Positions 45,691 through 55,111 of a stretch of 64,000 nucleotides of DNA are shown here, in pieces. A model generated the notes under the pieces. That model made no database searches. It was not told where the DNA came from and saw nothing but the letters and a program-made list of their open reading frames with translations. The stretch spans positions 1,302,001 through 1,366,000 of the forward strand of contig NZ_CP114264.1 of the NCBI RefSeq assembly GCF_027105055.1, given 5' to 3'. This stretch comes from Acinetobacter sp. TR3 (GTDB lineage Bacteria > Pseudomonadota > Gammaproteobacteria > Pseudomonadales > Moraxellaceae). Position 1 is the first letter of the stretch, and each line of letters starts with the position of its first letter. Position numbers and translations under genes: made by a program.

Positions 45691-48242
45691 TTACAAATTG
45701 CCTCAGTCATGATCATATTTTGTTGATTTTTATCTAATTGAGAACGAACATCATAGCTTATCTGACATTGCTCAGACGCTTCATCACCCCAGTTAACGTA
45801 AAGCGTATCTTGAGGTAATTTTGTTCGAACATAAATTAGGCTTCCTTGTGCAACCATGCCCACAGCTTCTTTATCTTTGTTATAGACTTGAGCAGCAAAA
45901 GGTAAACTTTCTCCATTTGCCTGTTTGCTTTGGATATAGATTGCATAACCAGTTTTTGTTGAAAAATCTACTTTTGCAATTGCACCTGCAAAGGGGGCAA
46001 TACGTTGGCTAGTTTCCTCTAGTTCAACATTTGTAGACATGTTTTGAGGGTCAAGGGTAATGTCATTTAAACGATATGGTGTAACATAAGGAATAACAGC
46101 ATAGCCCGCTTTATTAATACTTAAACCAACGGTATTACCGACTTTTGCACCTGCAGCGTCTGGTGCATAGACTAGAACCATGGTTTGCCCTTGATCTGGT
46201 CCAAATAAGATGCCTTGAGAATGTGCAACAATACTACCGCTTAAACTTAACATTGCTTGTTGATAGTCTTCTGCATAACTATAAGATCCGCCGACTGTTG
46301 CAAAATTAGTTCTATAACGACTATTGACGTTAAAGCTAGGATCATTGCGATCTTGGTGAGACATACTCGCACCGTAGCTGAAACGATCACCCACCACGCC
46401 ACTTACACCCACAGTACGATTATTATCTGCAATGGTGGTATTCACGTTCGCAGAGTTTTTCTTAAAGCTTAGCGGGAAGGAGATTGTCGCTAAATATTCA
46501 GTATCTTGGTCACTACGATTTGAGCCGTATTCTATTTGGCGATTTACAGCTGAAATACCGTACGTAATACTCTGATAATTATTACTATAACCAATTTGGT
46601 ACTGCTTAGTCGATTCGCTACGATTCCAATAATCAATCCATGAACCAACAACATAGACATTCCCCCAACCTTCAGGTAGTCCTTGGTTCAGCGTAATTTG
46701 GAACTCACTACGTTGTTTACCAACGGCATAAGTATTTTCGCCTTTTTCTTCAAGGTCACGAATTAAAATTGCATCACGAAGGTTGTAATAGTTTTCTGTA
46801 GAGTAGCGATATGCTGCAAGAGTTAAATTCGTATCCGTTGGAGCAATTAATTTACTGTAACTTAAGCGAAAACTCTGACCAGATTGGGACTCTTGTTTTT
46901 TGAAATCTGCTTGTGAGTGTGTTACGTCTAGAGAAATTGCACCTATTGGTGTAGCAAAAGCAGCTCCGACGAGTGCAGACCCATAATCTTCTGCTAATTG
47001 GAAACCAGTATATGCTGTTAAGTAGTTATTAACACCGCGCTGATATTTACCTTGCGTTACCCACGGCGTTAAATCTATATCTCGGTCGCGAAATTCACCT
47101 GCTGTGAGCGAGTAACGGCTTAAACCGGGACGTAGCATTTGAACAACTGAGGCATAAGGCACAGCGAATTTTTGAATTTCACCGTTTGATTCAATAACTG
47201 AAACTTCGAGTTCGCCGCCAAATCCAGTCGGATATAAGTCATTAATTTCAAAACGTCCAGGAGCTACAGTGGTTTGATAAATCAATTGACCTTGTTGTCG
47301 AATCTCAACTTTTGCGTTAGTTTTTGCATTACCACGGATCTGAGGCGCATAACCAGTCATACTGTTTGGCAGCATCCGATCATCACTAGAAAAATCGACA
47401 CCACGATACCCAAAAGAATCAAAAATTTCGCCGTTAGTAAAACTATCACCTAAAGTGAGAACGCCACGATAATTTGGAAAAGCACGTTGGGCATAGCTAC
47501 TGACAGCTTCGTAATTTGAGTCTTTTTTTTCTGATTCTTTGTTATCTTGCCACTGCCATTGACCGCTATGTCTAAACTGCCAACCACCGATGTTGGCGCC
47601 TGTTGTTAGACCAATAAAAGCATTTGTCGTTTCTTGTTGACCAGAAGATTTGTTAAATGTTTTATAAGCACTTCCGTTATACGACAAAAAGCCAGCATTA
47701 ATACCTCGATCCCAGACACTCGGATCGACATAACCCTGCGCATTTTTTTGTAATGCGATTTGTGGAATAGAAACATCAATTCGTAGGCGTGAGGTATCAA
47801 AATCGTAATAAGCATTTTCTACCCACTCTTCGATTTTATAACACGCATTTGAAACTGTCGTTTCGGTACGATTGACCAAAACTTCTTGTTTTACGCCATA
47901 TTCAAGTAATGAATTGGCGGTAAAACATGTGTAAGCATTTTGATTTTGTTCAGTAGAGCGAAAAACCATCCGTTTTTTACCAAACCAGTTTCCGTTGATA
48001 TAAACATCAACGCTATATTCACCTGGTAGAACTGGATTGCCATATTTAAAACGTGAAATATCAACTTTTTTAGCATCACCCATTAAGAAAATAGAGTCAA
48101 ATTCTGCTTCCATTGGTGCTTGTTCTTTTGTTTGTTCTGCTGAGTAAACAGCCATAGGCATCGTAATTGTAATTATCCCAGAAGTAAGGTAATAACAAAT
48201 ACGACGTTTAAGGAACTTAGCAGAAGCTTTCTTATTTGACAT
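45687..48242 (-). CDS. Outer-membrane usher of a chaperone-usher fimbria
   Basis: 851 residues of FimD/PapC type. A signal segment is followed by the N-terminal chaperone-binding domain (AEFDSIFLMGDAKKVDISRF). Then come the 24-strand barrel with plug (LRPGLSRYSLTAGEFRD, GLPEGWGNVYVVGSW) and two C-terminal domains containing a Cys pair (EQCQISYDV, EAICK). It forms the secretion pore for pilin subunits. It lies between chaperone and adhesin, with a 4-base overlap to the latter. Length is normal, no frameshift seen. Confidence 0.93.
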   Translation of the reverse strand: MSNKKASAKFLKRRICYYLTSGIITITMPMAVYSAEQTKEQAPMEAEFDSIFLMGDAKKVDISRFKYGNPVLPGEYSVDVYINGNWFGKKRMVFRSTEQNQNAYTCFTANSLLEYGVKQEVLVNRTETTVSNACYKIEEWVENAYYDFDTSRLRIDVSIPQIALQKNAQGYVDPSVWDRGINAGFLSYNGSAYKTFNKSSGQQETTNAFIGLTTGANIGGWQFRHSGQWQWQDNKESEKKDSNYEAVSSYAQRAFPNYRGVLTLGDSFTNGEIFDSFGYRGVDFSSDDRMLPNSMTGYAPQIRGNAKTNAKVEIRQQGQLIYQTTVAPGRFEINDLYPTGFGGELEVSVIESNGEIQKFAVPYASVVQMLRPGLSRYSLTAGEFRDRDIDLTPWVTQGKYQRGVNNYLTAYTGFQLAEDYGSALVGAAFATPIGAISLDVTHSQADFKKQESQSGQSFRLSYSKLIAPTDTNLTLAAYRYSTENYYNLRDAILIRDLEEKGENTYAVGKQRSEFQITLNQGLPEGWGNVYVVGSWIDYWNRSESTKQYQIGYSNNYQSITYGISAVNRQIEYGSNRSDQDTEYLATISFPLSFKKNSANVNTTIADNNRTVGVSGVVGDRFSYGASMSHQDRNDPSFNVNSRYRTNFATVGGSYSYAEDYQQAMLSLSGSIVAHSQGILFGPDQGQTMVLVYAPDAAGAKVGNTVGLSINKAGYAVIPYVTPYRLNDITLDPQNMSTNVELEETSQRIAPFAGAIAKVDFSTKTGYAIYIQSKQANGESLPFAAQVYNKDKEAVGMVAQGSLIYVRTKLPQDTLYVNWGDEASEQCQISYDVRSQLDKNQQNMIMTEAICK

Positions 48243-48306
48243 AATTCTTTCGCCTATTCAACGATAGGTATTCAATAATTTATCGCTTGGTAAGTAAATA
48301 TCTTTG

Positions 48307-49041
48307 TTATTGAAGCTTAATTTGGTGCTCAATACGACCGCCATAATCATTAATACTAATAAAGCTTAGTTTTTCAGTATTTGCAGTTTTTAACTGCACT
48401 TTATCTTCGCTAAAAGGCGATAGCATTAAGCCTTTAGGTAAGAGATCAACTGGCTGAGAACCATTAAGTTGATATACGGCAGTCATCGTAACGTGAAATG
48501 GGGTTGGATTTTTGACCGTTAAGGTCTGACCATTTCTAATCCATTGTAGTTTTTCAGCAGCTAAATTAGCGTCTTCTTTAATACCAGCAGGTCGGTAGAA
48601 AAATTTAATACGTGAACGGATTGCAAGTTGCAAAAAATTATCTGGAACAGCTTCTTTGCTATTTGCTGTTGGTCTTGGTGGAATATCTAATACATTTAAC
48701 CAATATACCGTTTCTTTTTTCTGATCTAATTGTGTTGCGCTTGGAAGAGCTGCGATACGAAGAGATTGACTCTTAGTTGGATCGACACGAGAGATAGGAG
48801 GGGTAATCATAAATGGAACTTTAGATTGGTCTGGTGTACTTTTAGGGTCACCATCATCAATCCATGCTTGAACAAGCGATGGTTTTGAACCATTGTTACT
48901 TACTTGCAAAGTCACTTCACGAGCGTCAGACGGATACACAACGCGAGTACCATGTAAGATAATTTCTGCTTGAGCTGTGCTTACAGCAAAAACGGAAGAT
49001 ATCGCTAAACCAAGCAAAATATTGTAACTGTTCAATGTCAT
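48307..49041 (-). CDS. Periplasmic fimbrial chaperone, PapD-like
   Basis: 244 residues with signal peptide (SVFAVSTAQA). Two Ig-like domains carry family signatures: GTRVVYPSDAREVTLQVSN, the proline-containing ETVYWLNVLDIPP motif in the G1 region, and the conserved RIKFFYRP. Arg and Lys residues in strand A1 and F-G (RVVYP, RSRIKFF) are in place to bind the pilin C terminus. It delivers pilins to the usher that follows 65 bases later. Confidence 0.93.
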   Translation of the reverse strand: MTLNSYNILLGLAISSVFAVSTAQAEIILHGTRVVYPSDAREVTLQVSNNGSKPSLVQAWIDDGDPKSTPDQSKVPFMITPPISRVDPTKSQSLRIAALPSATQLDQKKETVYWLNVLDIPPRPTANSKEAVPDNFLQLAIRSRIKFFYRPAGIKEDANLAAEKLQWIRNGQTLTVKNPTPFHVTMTAVYQLNGSQPVDLLPKGLMLSPFSEDKVQLKTANTEKLSFISINDYGGRIEHQIKLQ

Positions 49042-49081
49042 TTATACTTACTCTATTACCGCAATATATTTTTATAACAAA

Positions 49082-49112
49082 CTGCGAATTTCTAAATTTT
49101 AGAAATTCGCAG
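49082..49112 (-). terminator. Hairpin between pilin and chaperone genes (attenuator)
   Basis: A perfect 15-bp stem beginning CTGCGAATTTCTAAA and closing TTTAGAAATTCGCAG around a single-base loop, 15 bases after the pilin stop. There is no long U-tract, so it probably reduces but does not abolish read-through. This is a common way to make more pilin than chaperone and usher. Confidence 0.72.
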
Positions 49113-49126
49113 AGATTATCAACAAA

Positions 49127-49659
49127 TTATTGATAAATGATTGTGTACTGAACTGAAGTACTTACTTTACCAGCAGTAGAAGCGCCAGTTGCATAGTATT
49201 CAGCATAGTAGTTCAAGTCAGCGCTACCATTGTCTACAACGTCAACCCATTGAGAGTTCGCTTGAGCACCATTTGAACCTGTTGCAAGCACAGGAATAAA
49301 TTGGTTGTTGCACCTAATAATTGAACTTTAACGTTATTTGCACCACCAACAGCTTGGTTATTTAAACGACCTGTAGAGAAGTCAACAGTTGCACCTGGTT
49401 CAAAATAAGTCGCAACTTTACCTTTTGAACATTGGTCAAGTTTGATTTGGAAAGGGGTGCGGCCAGCAACATCACCTGTAGCAGCTAATGTTTGTTTAGA
49501 AACTGTTGGAAGAGTAACAGTAAAATCTTTGCCTGCAGGAGTGACAATTTTACAAGTTTGGTCAGTAACTAAACCATTAATAGTAATCGTACCATCAGCG
49601 GCTTGAGCGTTAGCAATACCTACAACTGAAAGAGTAGCGATCAAAGCAAGTTTTTTCAT
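49127..49659 (-). pseudogene. Major fimbrial pilin gene with a one-base frameshift
   Basis: A signal peptide (LIATLSVVGIANAQA) precedes ADGTITINGLVTDQTCKIVT and a second Cys in KLDQCSKGK, the classical type 1 pilin pattern. The frame holds to about residue 117 (KVQLLGA) and then continues as a short wrong tail to a stop at 49234. Removing one base near 49310 restores NNQFIPVLATGSNGAQANSQ and later the donor strand GKVSTSVQYTIIYQ, ending at 49127, for a protein of about 177 residues. The total is 533 bases, one short of a full frame. The gene heads the chaperone-usher-adhesin operon. It is either inactive in this genome or affected by a sequencing error. Confidence 0.88.
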
Positions 49660-50120
49660 AATAATTTCTCTAATACATCAGCTTAAAGTTTGAATTAGAT
49701 TACTTTTTCAGTTAATGATTGCGCTGAATAAGTAATGTGCGAAATATATCATTTAAATTAAAAAATGCAAACAATATCACATTTTTATGTTTTTGCTTGA
49801 TGCTAAAAATTTAGAAAAATAACTCATTGTTTATTTTATAGTTCTTTTTTAAAACGATTTTTTTTTGTGAATTTTAGATAAATTACATGAAATTTAGTGT
49901 CTTATTTTGTAAGTAATAATGCATTATTTGTTTATTTTTTATTCAAAATAGTCGTTTTTTATATTAATCTTTTATTAAATCTTCAAAATAACGAATGAAA
50001 AATGAGCACTAGAATTACATTCTTAACAAAAACGCCAAACTTTCTTTAAGAATTTTTTAAGGTTGAATCCTTAGTTTTTTAGTCATGATTAGATGAAAAA
50101 TACATCGAAAGGAGCTACTC
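49660..50120. other. AT-rich promoter region between fimbrial operon and 50121 gene
   Basis: 461 bases, no gene. It must contain the fimbrial promoter (minus strand) and that of the 50121 gene. Runs of T and A dominate (for example around 49855-49990). No inverted repeats typical of an invertible fim switch were seen. Confidence 0.5.
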
Positions 50121-50468
50121 ATGAATATGCTTTATACACATAAACCAAACTACTATTTCTTTGCCCATAAGTTCGTTCTCTTCTTGGAAAGTTATCTAAA
50201 AGCGCATCCTTTGGAACAGCAAACGAGTTTTAACTTACATACAATTTACGATTTGTTTAGTCATGATCGTGCATCGAGCACTACGAATTTAGAAGGTATT
50301 TTAAATATTGCTGATGAATATGTACTTGAAACTGATGAAGGTTCACAGCCATTGATTCGTAGCTATCATTTGCATTTGGATAATCATGTATTAACACTCG
50401 AATTTAATCCTAAAGCGGTTGAAAGCTTAAAGGCAGGTCAAATTATTGTGAGTCCTTTGGCAGCTTAA
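50121..50468 (+). CDS. Conserved-type hypothetical cytoplasmic protein
   Basis: 115 residues, acidic, with no signal peptide, membrane segment or recognised motif. AAGGAG lies at ideal distance before the ATG, so the start is secure. The composition (HKFVLFLESYLKAHPLEQQ, SYHLHLDNHVLTLEF) looks like a small folded alpha/beta protein. Not recognised. It stands alone upstream of another small gene. Confidence 0.7.
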   Translation: MNMLYTHKPNYYFFAHKFVLFLESYLKAHPLEQQTSFNLHTIYDLFSHDRASSTTNLEGILNIADEYVLETDEGSQPLIRSYHLHLDNHVLTLEFNPKAVESLKAGQIIVSPLAA

Positions 50469-50597
50469 TTAATCTATTATCATTTCCTCTTTTATACACT
50501 TAGCTATTAATCTTCTTTGGCTAAGTGTTTTTTACAAGCTGCATAAAAGCTATTGATTGTTTATGATAAATAGATCAAGCAAAGATATTTGAATAGT

Positions 50598-50810
50598 ATG
50601 GATAAAGATTTTAAGTCAGAAACTTATAAGGTTGATGAAAGTACGACTGATACCATTTTATGGTTGATGCAGCATCAGGATATTTTTGATTCTTTCCATT
50701 TTGATGTACATACTCAAGAGTTGTCAGTCACACATGCAGCAGGTGTGGATATTATTCGTGTAGGAATGTTTTTAAATGCCAAATACGGCATTTTAGTGAC
50801 ATCAATTTAA
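50598..50810 (+). CDS. Small hypothetical protein
   Basis: About 70 residues, acidic (MDKDFKSETYKVDESTTD...), with a beta-rich C terminus (DIIRVGMFLNAKYGILVTSI). No known motif. An upstream TTG at 50589 is an alternative start; the ribosome-binding site is weak. A bidirectional terminator follows. Confidence 0.55.
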   Translation: MDKDFKSETYKVDESTTDTILWLMQHQDIFDSFHFDVHTQELSVTHAAGVDIIRVGMFLNAKYGILVTSI

Positions 50811-50818
50811 TATGATCG

Positions 50819-50852
50819 AAAAAAAGCCTTGTCAAATAACAAGGCTTTTTTT
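50819..50852. terminator. Bidirectional terminator
   Basis: AAAAAGCCTTGT pairs with ACAAGGCTTTTT over a short AAATA loop, with A- and T-tracts on both sides. It lies between the small plus-strand gene and the minus-strand bioB stop. Confidence 0.93.
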
Positions 50853-50854
50853 GT

Positions 50855-51856
50855 TTATGCACTCATAGCATCTACGGAGAGTTCAGCAACAGTTGGTTTC
50901 GGTTTTTCTGCTGTTAAACCTAATTTAGCAAATAGGATTTGGTCTTTACCTTCTCCAGCATTAGGCGTAGTCAATAACTTATCACCAGAGAAAAGCGAGT
51001 TTGCACCTGCCATGAATGCAAGCGCTTGATCTGAATCACTGAGTGATTCGCGTCCTGCCGATAATCGAATATAACTATGAGGCATAATAATGCGAGCAAC
51101 AGCAATCGTACGAATCCATTCGGTCACATCTAACTTTTCAACTTCAGCAAGCGGTGTACCTTCTATTGGTACAAGCATATTGATTGGCACTGATTCAGGA
51201 TGTACAGGCATAGTTGCAAGTTCTTGTAATAAACCAATTCGATCATTACGACTTTCACCTAAGCCAACGATACCACCACTACATACTTTCATACCCGCTT
51301 GACGTACATGATCTAATGTATCTAAACGATCATCAAAAGTACGCGTACTAATAATATGTGAATAGTATTCACGAGAGGTATCAAGGTTATGGTTGTAATA
51401 ATCTAAACCAGCATCTTTTAAGCGTTCAGCTTGTGACTGATTGAGCATACCTAAAGTCATACAAGTTTCTAAACCGAGTGCTTTTACTTCACGAACCATT
51501 TCTAACACATAAGGCATATCTCGTTCGTGTGGATTGCGCCAAGCAGCGCCCATACAGAAACGTGAAGAACCAGAATCTTTTGCTGTTTGTGCTTCACGAA
51601 TGACTTTATCTACTGCAATACGCTTTTCTGCTTCTAGTTTTGAGTCATAATGTGCAGATTGAGAACAATACTTACAATCTTCTGGGCATTTACCTGTTTT
51701 GATTGAAAGTAGTGTGCTGACTTGAATGGTATTTGGCTGAAAATGCTCACGATGAACACTTTGTGCTTTGAATACTAAGTCTAGAAAAGGTTGATCATAT
51801 AAAGCTTGGATTTCATCACGAGTCCAGTCATTACGTAAAGTCATTGTTATATCCAT
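50855..51856 (-). CDS. bioB: Biotin synthase
   Basis: 333 residues. It is the radical-SAM enzyme that inserts sulfur into dethiobiotin. The radical-SAM cluster motif C-x3-C-x2-C is at Cys57, Cys61 and Cys64 ([13 protein letters not shown]). YYNHNLDTS and [10 protein letters not shown], conserved BioB segments, follow. The Arg of RLSAGRE, a [2Fe-2S] ligand, is present. Start may be here or at the ATG four codons later (MTLRNDW), which matches A. baumannii BioB. It stands alone on the minus strand. Confidence 0.96.
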   Translation of the reverse strand: MDITMTLRNDWTRDEIQALYDQPFLDLVFKAQSVHREHFQPNTIQVSTLLSIKTGKCPEDCKYCSQSAHYDSKLEAEKRIAVDKVIREAQTAKDSGSSRFCMGAAWRNPHERDMPYVLEMVREVKALGLETCMTLGMLNQSQAERLKDAGLDYYNHNLDTSREYYSHIISTRTFDDRLDTLDHVRQAGMKVCSGGIVGLGESRNDRIGLLQELATMPVHPESVPINMLVPIEGTPLAEVEKLDVTEWIRTIAVARIIMPHSYIRLSAGRESLSDSDQALAFMAGANSLFSGDKLLTTPNAGEGKDQILFAKLGLTAEKPKPTVAELSVDAMSA

Positions 51857-51931
51857 GATGATTGATTACAAACATTGAGATTAATCATACAGAAATCGTG
51901 CCAAAGCCAAAGGGCAAAAAACATCATTTTT

Positions 51932-53047
51932 CTATTCAGGTGCGTTTATTTGCTGCAATTGTTGTTGAATTGCCCACTCAATATGTACATTGACAATCTC
52001 ATCGTGTAGAGCTTTTGCTTCTTGCAATTGGCTCACGATTTCAGCCGAGTATGGAGCATTTCCTAAGCCGATTGCAATATTCCGTTTAAAGGATTGATAG
52101 CCTGTGCGACGAATTGGACTACCTTCTGTTTTTGCAAGAAAAGTTGCTTCATCCCATTGCCAGATCTCTAGTAAGCTAATGTTATCTAAACTATGTCTTG
52201 GGTCAAAGTCTGGAATTGACGCTGTTTTAGCAAAGCCATTCCACGGGCAAATCAGCTGACAATCATCACAACCGAAAATACGATTACCTATACCTGAACG
52301 TAACTCTTCAGGAATGATTCCTTTATATTCAATAGTTAAGTAAGCAATACATTTCCTTGCATCCAACATATAAGGCTCAACAATGGCTTGTGTTGGGCAA
52401 ATGTCGATGCAAGCAGTACATGAGCCACAATGGGCTGTTGCGGGTTGATCAAAAGGGAGGTCAAGAGAAGTAAATAGCTCACCCAAAACGAAGAAAGAAC
52501 CTGATTTTTTATGAATGAGTAAGGTATGTTTTCCTGTCCAACCCATACCTGCACTTTCAGCAAGTGATTTTTCAAAAATAGGTGCTGAGTCCGCAAACGG
52601 GCGTGATTCGAAATCGCCCACTTTTTCTTTAATACGAGTGGCTAAAGTTTTAAGTCGACCACGCATGACTTTATGATAGTCACGTCCACGCGCGTAGCGT
52701 GCAATAATGGCTGAATTTGGTTCAAATGGTACATAACGGGGCTTAGGTGATGCCACAAGATAATTCATTCGCACACAAATAATGCTTTTAGTCCCAGGCA
52801 CAAGCAATTTTGGATCAGCACGTTTTTCTAAATTCTCTTCCAAATAGTGCATATCAGCATGGTAACCACGTTTTAAATATTCTTTAAAACGTGGCATTTG
52901 ATCTTGAGCATCAGGTTTGGCAATGACACAATCAGAAAAGCCCAAGTCTAAAGCTTGAGTTTTTATCCATGTTTTAAGTTCTTGAGGATCAAGCTGCTGA
53001 AGCTCAATTTTATCAAGTGATTTTCCAGAGGATGTGGTTGAAGCCAT
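51932..53047 (-). CDS. queG: Epoxyqueuosine reductase QueG
   Basis: About 371 residues. It catalyses the last step of queuosine synthesis in tRNA with cobalamin and two [4Fe-4S] clusters. Cluster motifs are CGSCTACIDICP with the distal CIAYLTIEY, and FGCDDCQLICPWN. The N-terminal substrate/cobalamin region has RADPKLLVPGTKSIICVRMNY and YARGRDYHKVM. An ATG at 53071 would overlap the ATG of divergent nnr, so the ATG at 53047 (MASTTSSG) is preferred. Neither has a clear ribosome-binding site. Confidence 0.94.
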   Translation of the reverse strand: MASTTSSGKSLDKIELQQLDPQELKTWIKTQALDLGFSDCVIAKPDAQDQMPRFKEYLKRGYHADMHYLEENLEKRADPKLLVPGTKSIICVRMNYLVASPKPRYVPFEPNSAIIARYARGRDYHKVMRGRLKTLATRIKEKVGDFESRPFADSAPIFEKSLAESAGMGWTGKHTLLIHKKSGSFFVLGELFTSLDLPFDQPATAHCGSCTACIDICPTQAIVEPYMLDARKCIAYLTIEYKGIIPEELRSGIGNRIFGCDDCQLICPWNGFAKTASIPDFDPRHSLDNISLLEIWQWDEATFLAKTEGSPIRRTGYQSFKRNIAIGLGNAPYSAEIVSQLQEAKALHDEIVNVHIEWAIQQQLQQINAPE

Positions 53048-53069
53048 AAACCAATAATTAGGGGATAAC

Positions 53070-54620
53070 ATGCAACGTTCAGTTTACCATAGCCAAAGCA
53101 TTCAAGCATGGGAGCAGCGTTGGTTTGCGCAGCAAAATTCATCTTTAGGATTGATGCAACAAGCCGCTTGGACAATCTCACAACAGTTAATTGAACCATT
53201 TAATAAAAATAAAATTCAAAAGATCGCAATTTGGTGTGGACAAGGTAATAACGCAGGTGACGGTTACTATATCGCTGCTTTTCTAAAGCAAGCAGATTTT
53301 AAAGTCACGGTTTTTTCATCTGAAATGGGGGACTCTGCCGATTTAAAACGAGCTGTACAATATGCTCAAGCGTATCAAGTCGATATTCAACCACTTTTGC
53401 ACCCCCCTCTAAATCTCCCCCCTGATAGGGAGGAGACTTGCACGTATTCAATACCTGATTTGGTTTGTGCTGTTCCTGTCCTTATTAAGGAGAGGCTAGG
53501 AGAGGTTGACTGTCATATTGATGCCCTGTTTGGCATTGGTCTCAATCGAATGCTGGATCAAAAATGGCAAGATATTATTCACTTGTTTAATATGCAAAGA
53601 GGTTTAAAAATTTCGATTGATATTCCGAGCGGACTACATGCCAATACTGGGCAAGCTTTACCATGTGCTGTACAAGCTGATCAGACCTTTACAATTTTGG
53701 GTTATAAAGCTGGTTTGTTTACAGGTCAAGGCAAGGAATATGTGGGAAAACTACATTTAGTCAGCTTGATCCCAATTGATGCAGAATTAAAGCCACTTGC
53801 ATATCTATCCTCTGAAAAAATTGTATTACCGAAACGCCAAGCTTTTGGACATAAAGGAAGTTATGGGCATGTGCTTGTCGTTGGTGGTCATGCGGATATG
53901 GGCGGAGCGGTGATTATGTCTGCTGAAGCAGCGTTTCATGCTGGAGCAGGAAAAGTCAGTGTGGTCTGTCATGCTAAACATCATCAAGCTATTCTGGCGC
54001 GTTCACCGAATATTATGGTGCGAGATATTAATGCTTTAGATCAAAAATCGATCCAACACCTATTAACTCAAATTGATGCCGTCTGTTTCGGAATGGGCTT
54101 AGGGCGAGATGAGTGGGCAGAGCAGATTTATCAGCAATGGTTCGATTTACTCAACCAAAATTCGCATTTAGAAGTGGTATTGGATGCAGATGGGCTTTGG
54201 TTTTTAGCAAAGCATCCGAAAAAATTGAATCCTCATCTTTATGCAACGCCACATTCAGGTGAAGCAGCGACATTATTGGGTTGTTCAGCAGGTGATATTG
54301 AGCAAGATCGTATTGTTGCGATTCAAAATTTACAACAAAAATATGCGGGGCAATGGGTGCTTAAAGGTGCAGGTAGCTTGATTTTAGAAGATGAATTATT
54401 TATCTGTACTCAAGGCAATGCGGGTATGGGAACAGGAGGCATGGGTGATGTGTTAGCGGGTATGATTGCCAGTTTAAAAGCTCAATTTCATAGGCAAATT
54501 GCATTACATGAAATTGTAAGTTTACATGCGCAAGCAGGAGATTTACTGGCTGAAACTGGTATGAGAGGTTTGCAAGCACATGACATGGGGAAAGTGATTT
54601 ATAACGTGGTGAATATGTAA
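53070..54620 (+). CDS. nnr: Bifunctional NAD(P)H-hydrate epimerase/dehydratase
   Basis: 516 residues. The N-terminal epimerase domain (about 1-225) has the nucleotide motif WCGQGNNAGDGYYIAAFLK and DALFGIGLNR. The C-terminal ADP-dependent dehydratase domain (about 240-510) has AFGHKGSYGHVLVVGGHADMGG, DADGLWFLA and GAGSLILEDE...GNAGMGTGGMGDVLAG. It repairs hydrated NAD(P)H. AGGGG before the ATG fixes the start. About 35 residues (roughly 111-146, HPPLNLPPDREETCTYSIP...) look like an in-frame insertion of a short repeat in the epimerase half. The frame stays open and the flanking motifs are intact. Confidence 0.93.
   Translation: MQRSVYHSQSIQAWEQRWFAQQNSSLGLMQQAAWTISQQLIEPFNKNKIQKIAIWCGQGNNAGDGYYIAAFLKQADFKVTVFSSEMGDSADLKRAVQYAQAYQVDIQPLLHPPLNLPPDREETCTYSIPDLVCAVPVLIKERLGEVDCHIDALFGIGLNRMLDQKWQDIIHLFNMQRGLKISIDIPSGLHANTGQALPCAVQADQTFTILGYKAGLFTGQGKEYVGKLHLVSLIPIDAELKPLAYLSSEKIVLPKRQAFGHKGSYGHVLVVGGHADMGGAVIMSAEAAFHAGAGKVSVVCHAKHHQAILARSPNIMVRDINALDQKSIQHLLTQIDAVCFGMGLGRDEWAEQIYQQWFDLLNQNSHLEVVLDADGLWFLAKHPKKLNPHLYATPHSGEAATLLGCSAGDIEQDRIVAIQNLQQKYAGQWVLKGAGSLILEDELFICTQGNAGMGTGGMGDVLAGMIASLKAQFHRQIALHEIVSLHAQAGDLLAETGMRGLQAHDMGKVIYNVVNM
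53401..53507. repeat. Short palindromic mobile repeat inserted in nnr
   Basis: About 105 bases whose ends are imperfect inverted repeats of CCTCTAAATCTCCCCCCTGA against the complement of TTAAGGAGAGGCTAGGAGAGG. There are inner palindromes CTCCCCCCT/GGGAGGAG and CCTTATTAAGG. Base composition (C-rich then G-rich strand) differs from the surrounding gene. Its length adds in-frame codons to nnr. It resembles small miniature transposon-like repeats found between Acinetobacter genes. Confidence 0.7.
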
Positions 54621-54644
54621 TACTCAACATTCATTCGCAAATAA

Positions 54645-55040
54645 TTAATCCCATAAATGTTGGTAATAGGTTGAAAACAAGACTAAACCTTCATCAATTT
54701 TGATTTCATCTTCTATTGAGTGAGCCCCAGCTAGAACCAATTCGTAGGAGAGAATCATTTTATTTAAATAATCCAACCAAATTTGATTGAGTTGAGTATC
54801 AGTAAAATTATCACTATTTCCTTTACTAACCACCCAAGTTGGTAGTGACATATTTTTTCCTTTGAAAACCAACTTTTGATATGATCTCAATATAGGAAGT
54901 ACTTTGTGCGCAATTTCTTTTTTAGGGTCAGCATAATATGAGGTTGGAATAAAACCATATCCTTTAGCTAAATTCTCTAATTTATCTCTCAAATTAAAAT
55001 ATGGCTCAGCTATTTTGTTGAATAATGTTTGCATAATCAT
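54645..55040 (-). CDS. Hypothetical protein
   Basis: 131 residues, no signal peptide or membrane helix. It is rich in aromatic and charged residues (NLAKGYGFIPTSYYADPKKE, WLDYLNKMILSYELVLAGAH). No recognised family. The start may be the ATG at 55034 (MQTLF). It is on the same strand as ruvC, 71 bases downstream of its stop, but no operon link is evident. Confidence 0.6.
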   Translation of the reverse strand: MIMQTLFNKIAEPYFNLRDKLENLAKGYGFIPTSYYADPKKEIAHKVLPILRSYQKLVFKGKNMSLPTWVVSKGNSDNFTDTQLNQIWLDYLNKMILSYELVLAGAHSIEDEIKIDEGLVLFSTYYQHLWD

Positions 55041-55111
55041 ACTATTTAAATATTATCTTATATTATTTGTGTTGCATGCCTTTAGATAATTTAATCTAAT
55101 TTTTCAATTAT

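Noticed and set aside
49660..50120. Invertible promoter (fim-switch) upstream of the pilin gene
   Set aside because: No pair of inverted repeats bounding a promoter-sized segment and no recombinase gene in the neighbourhood.
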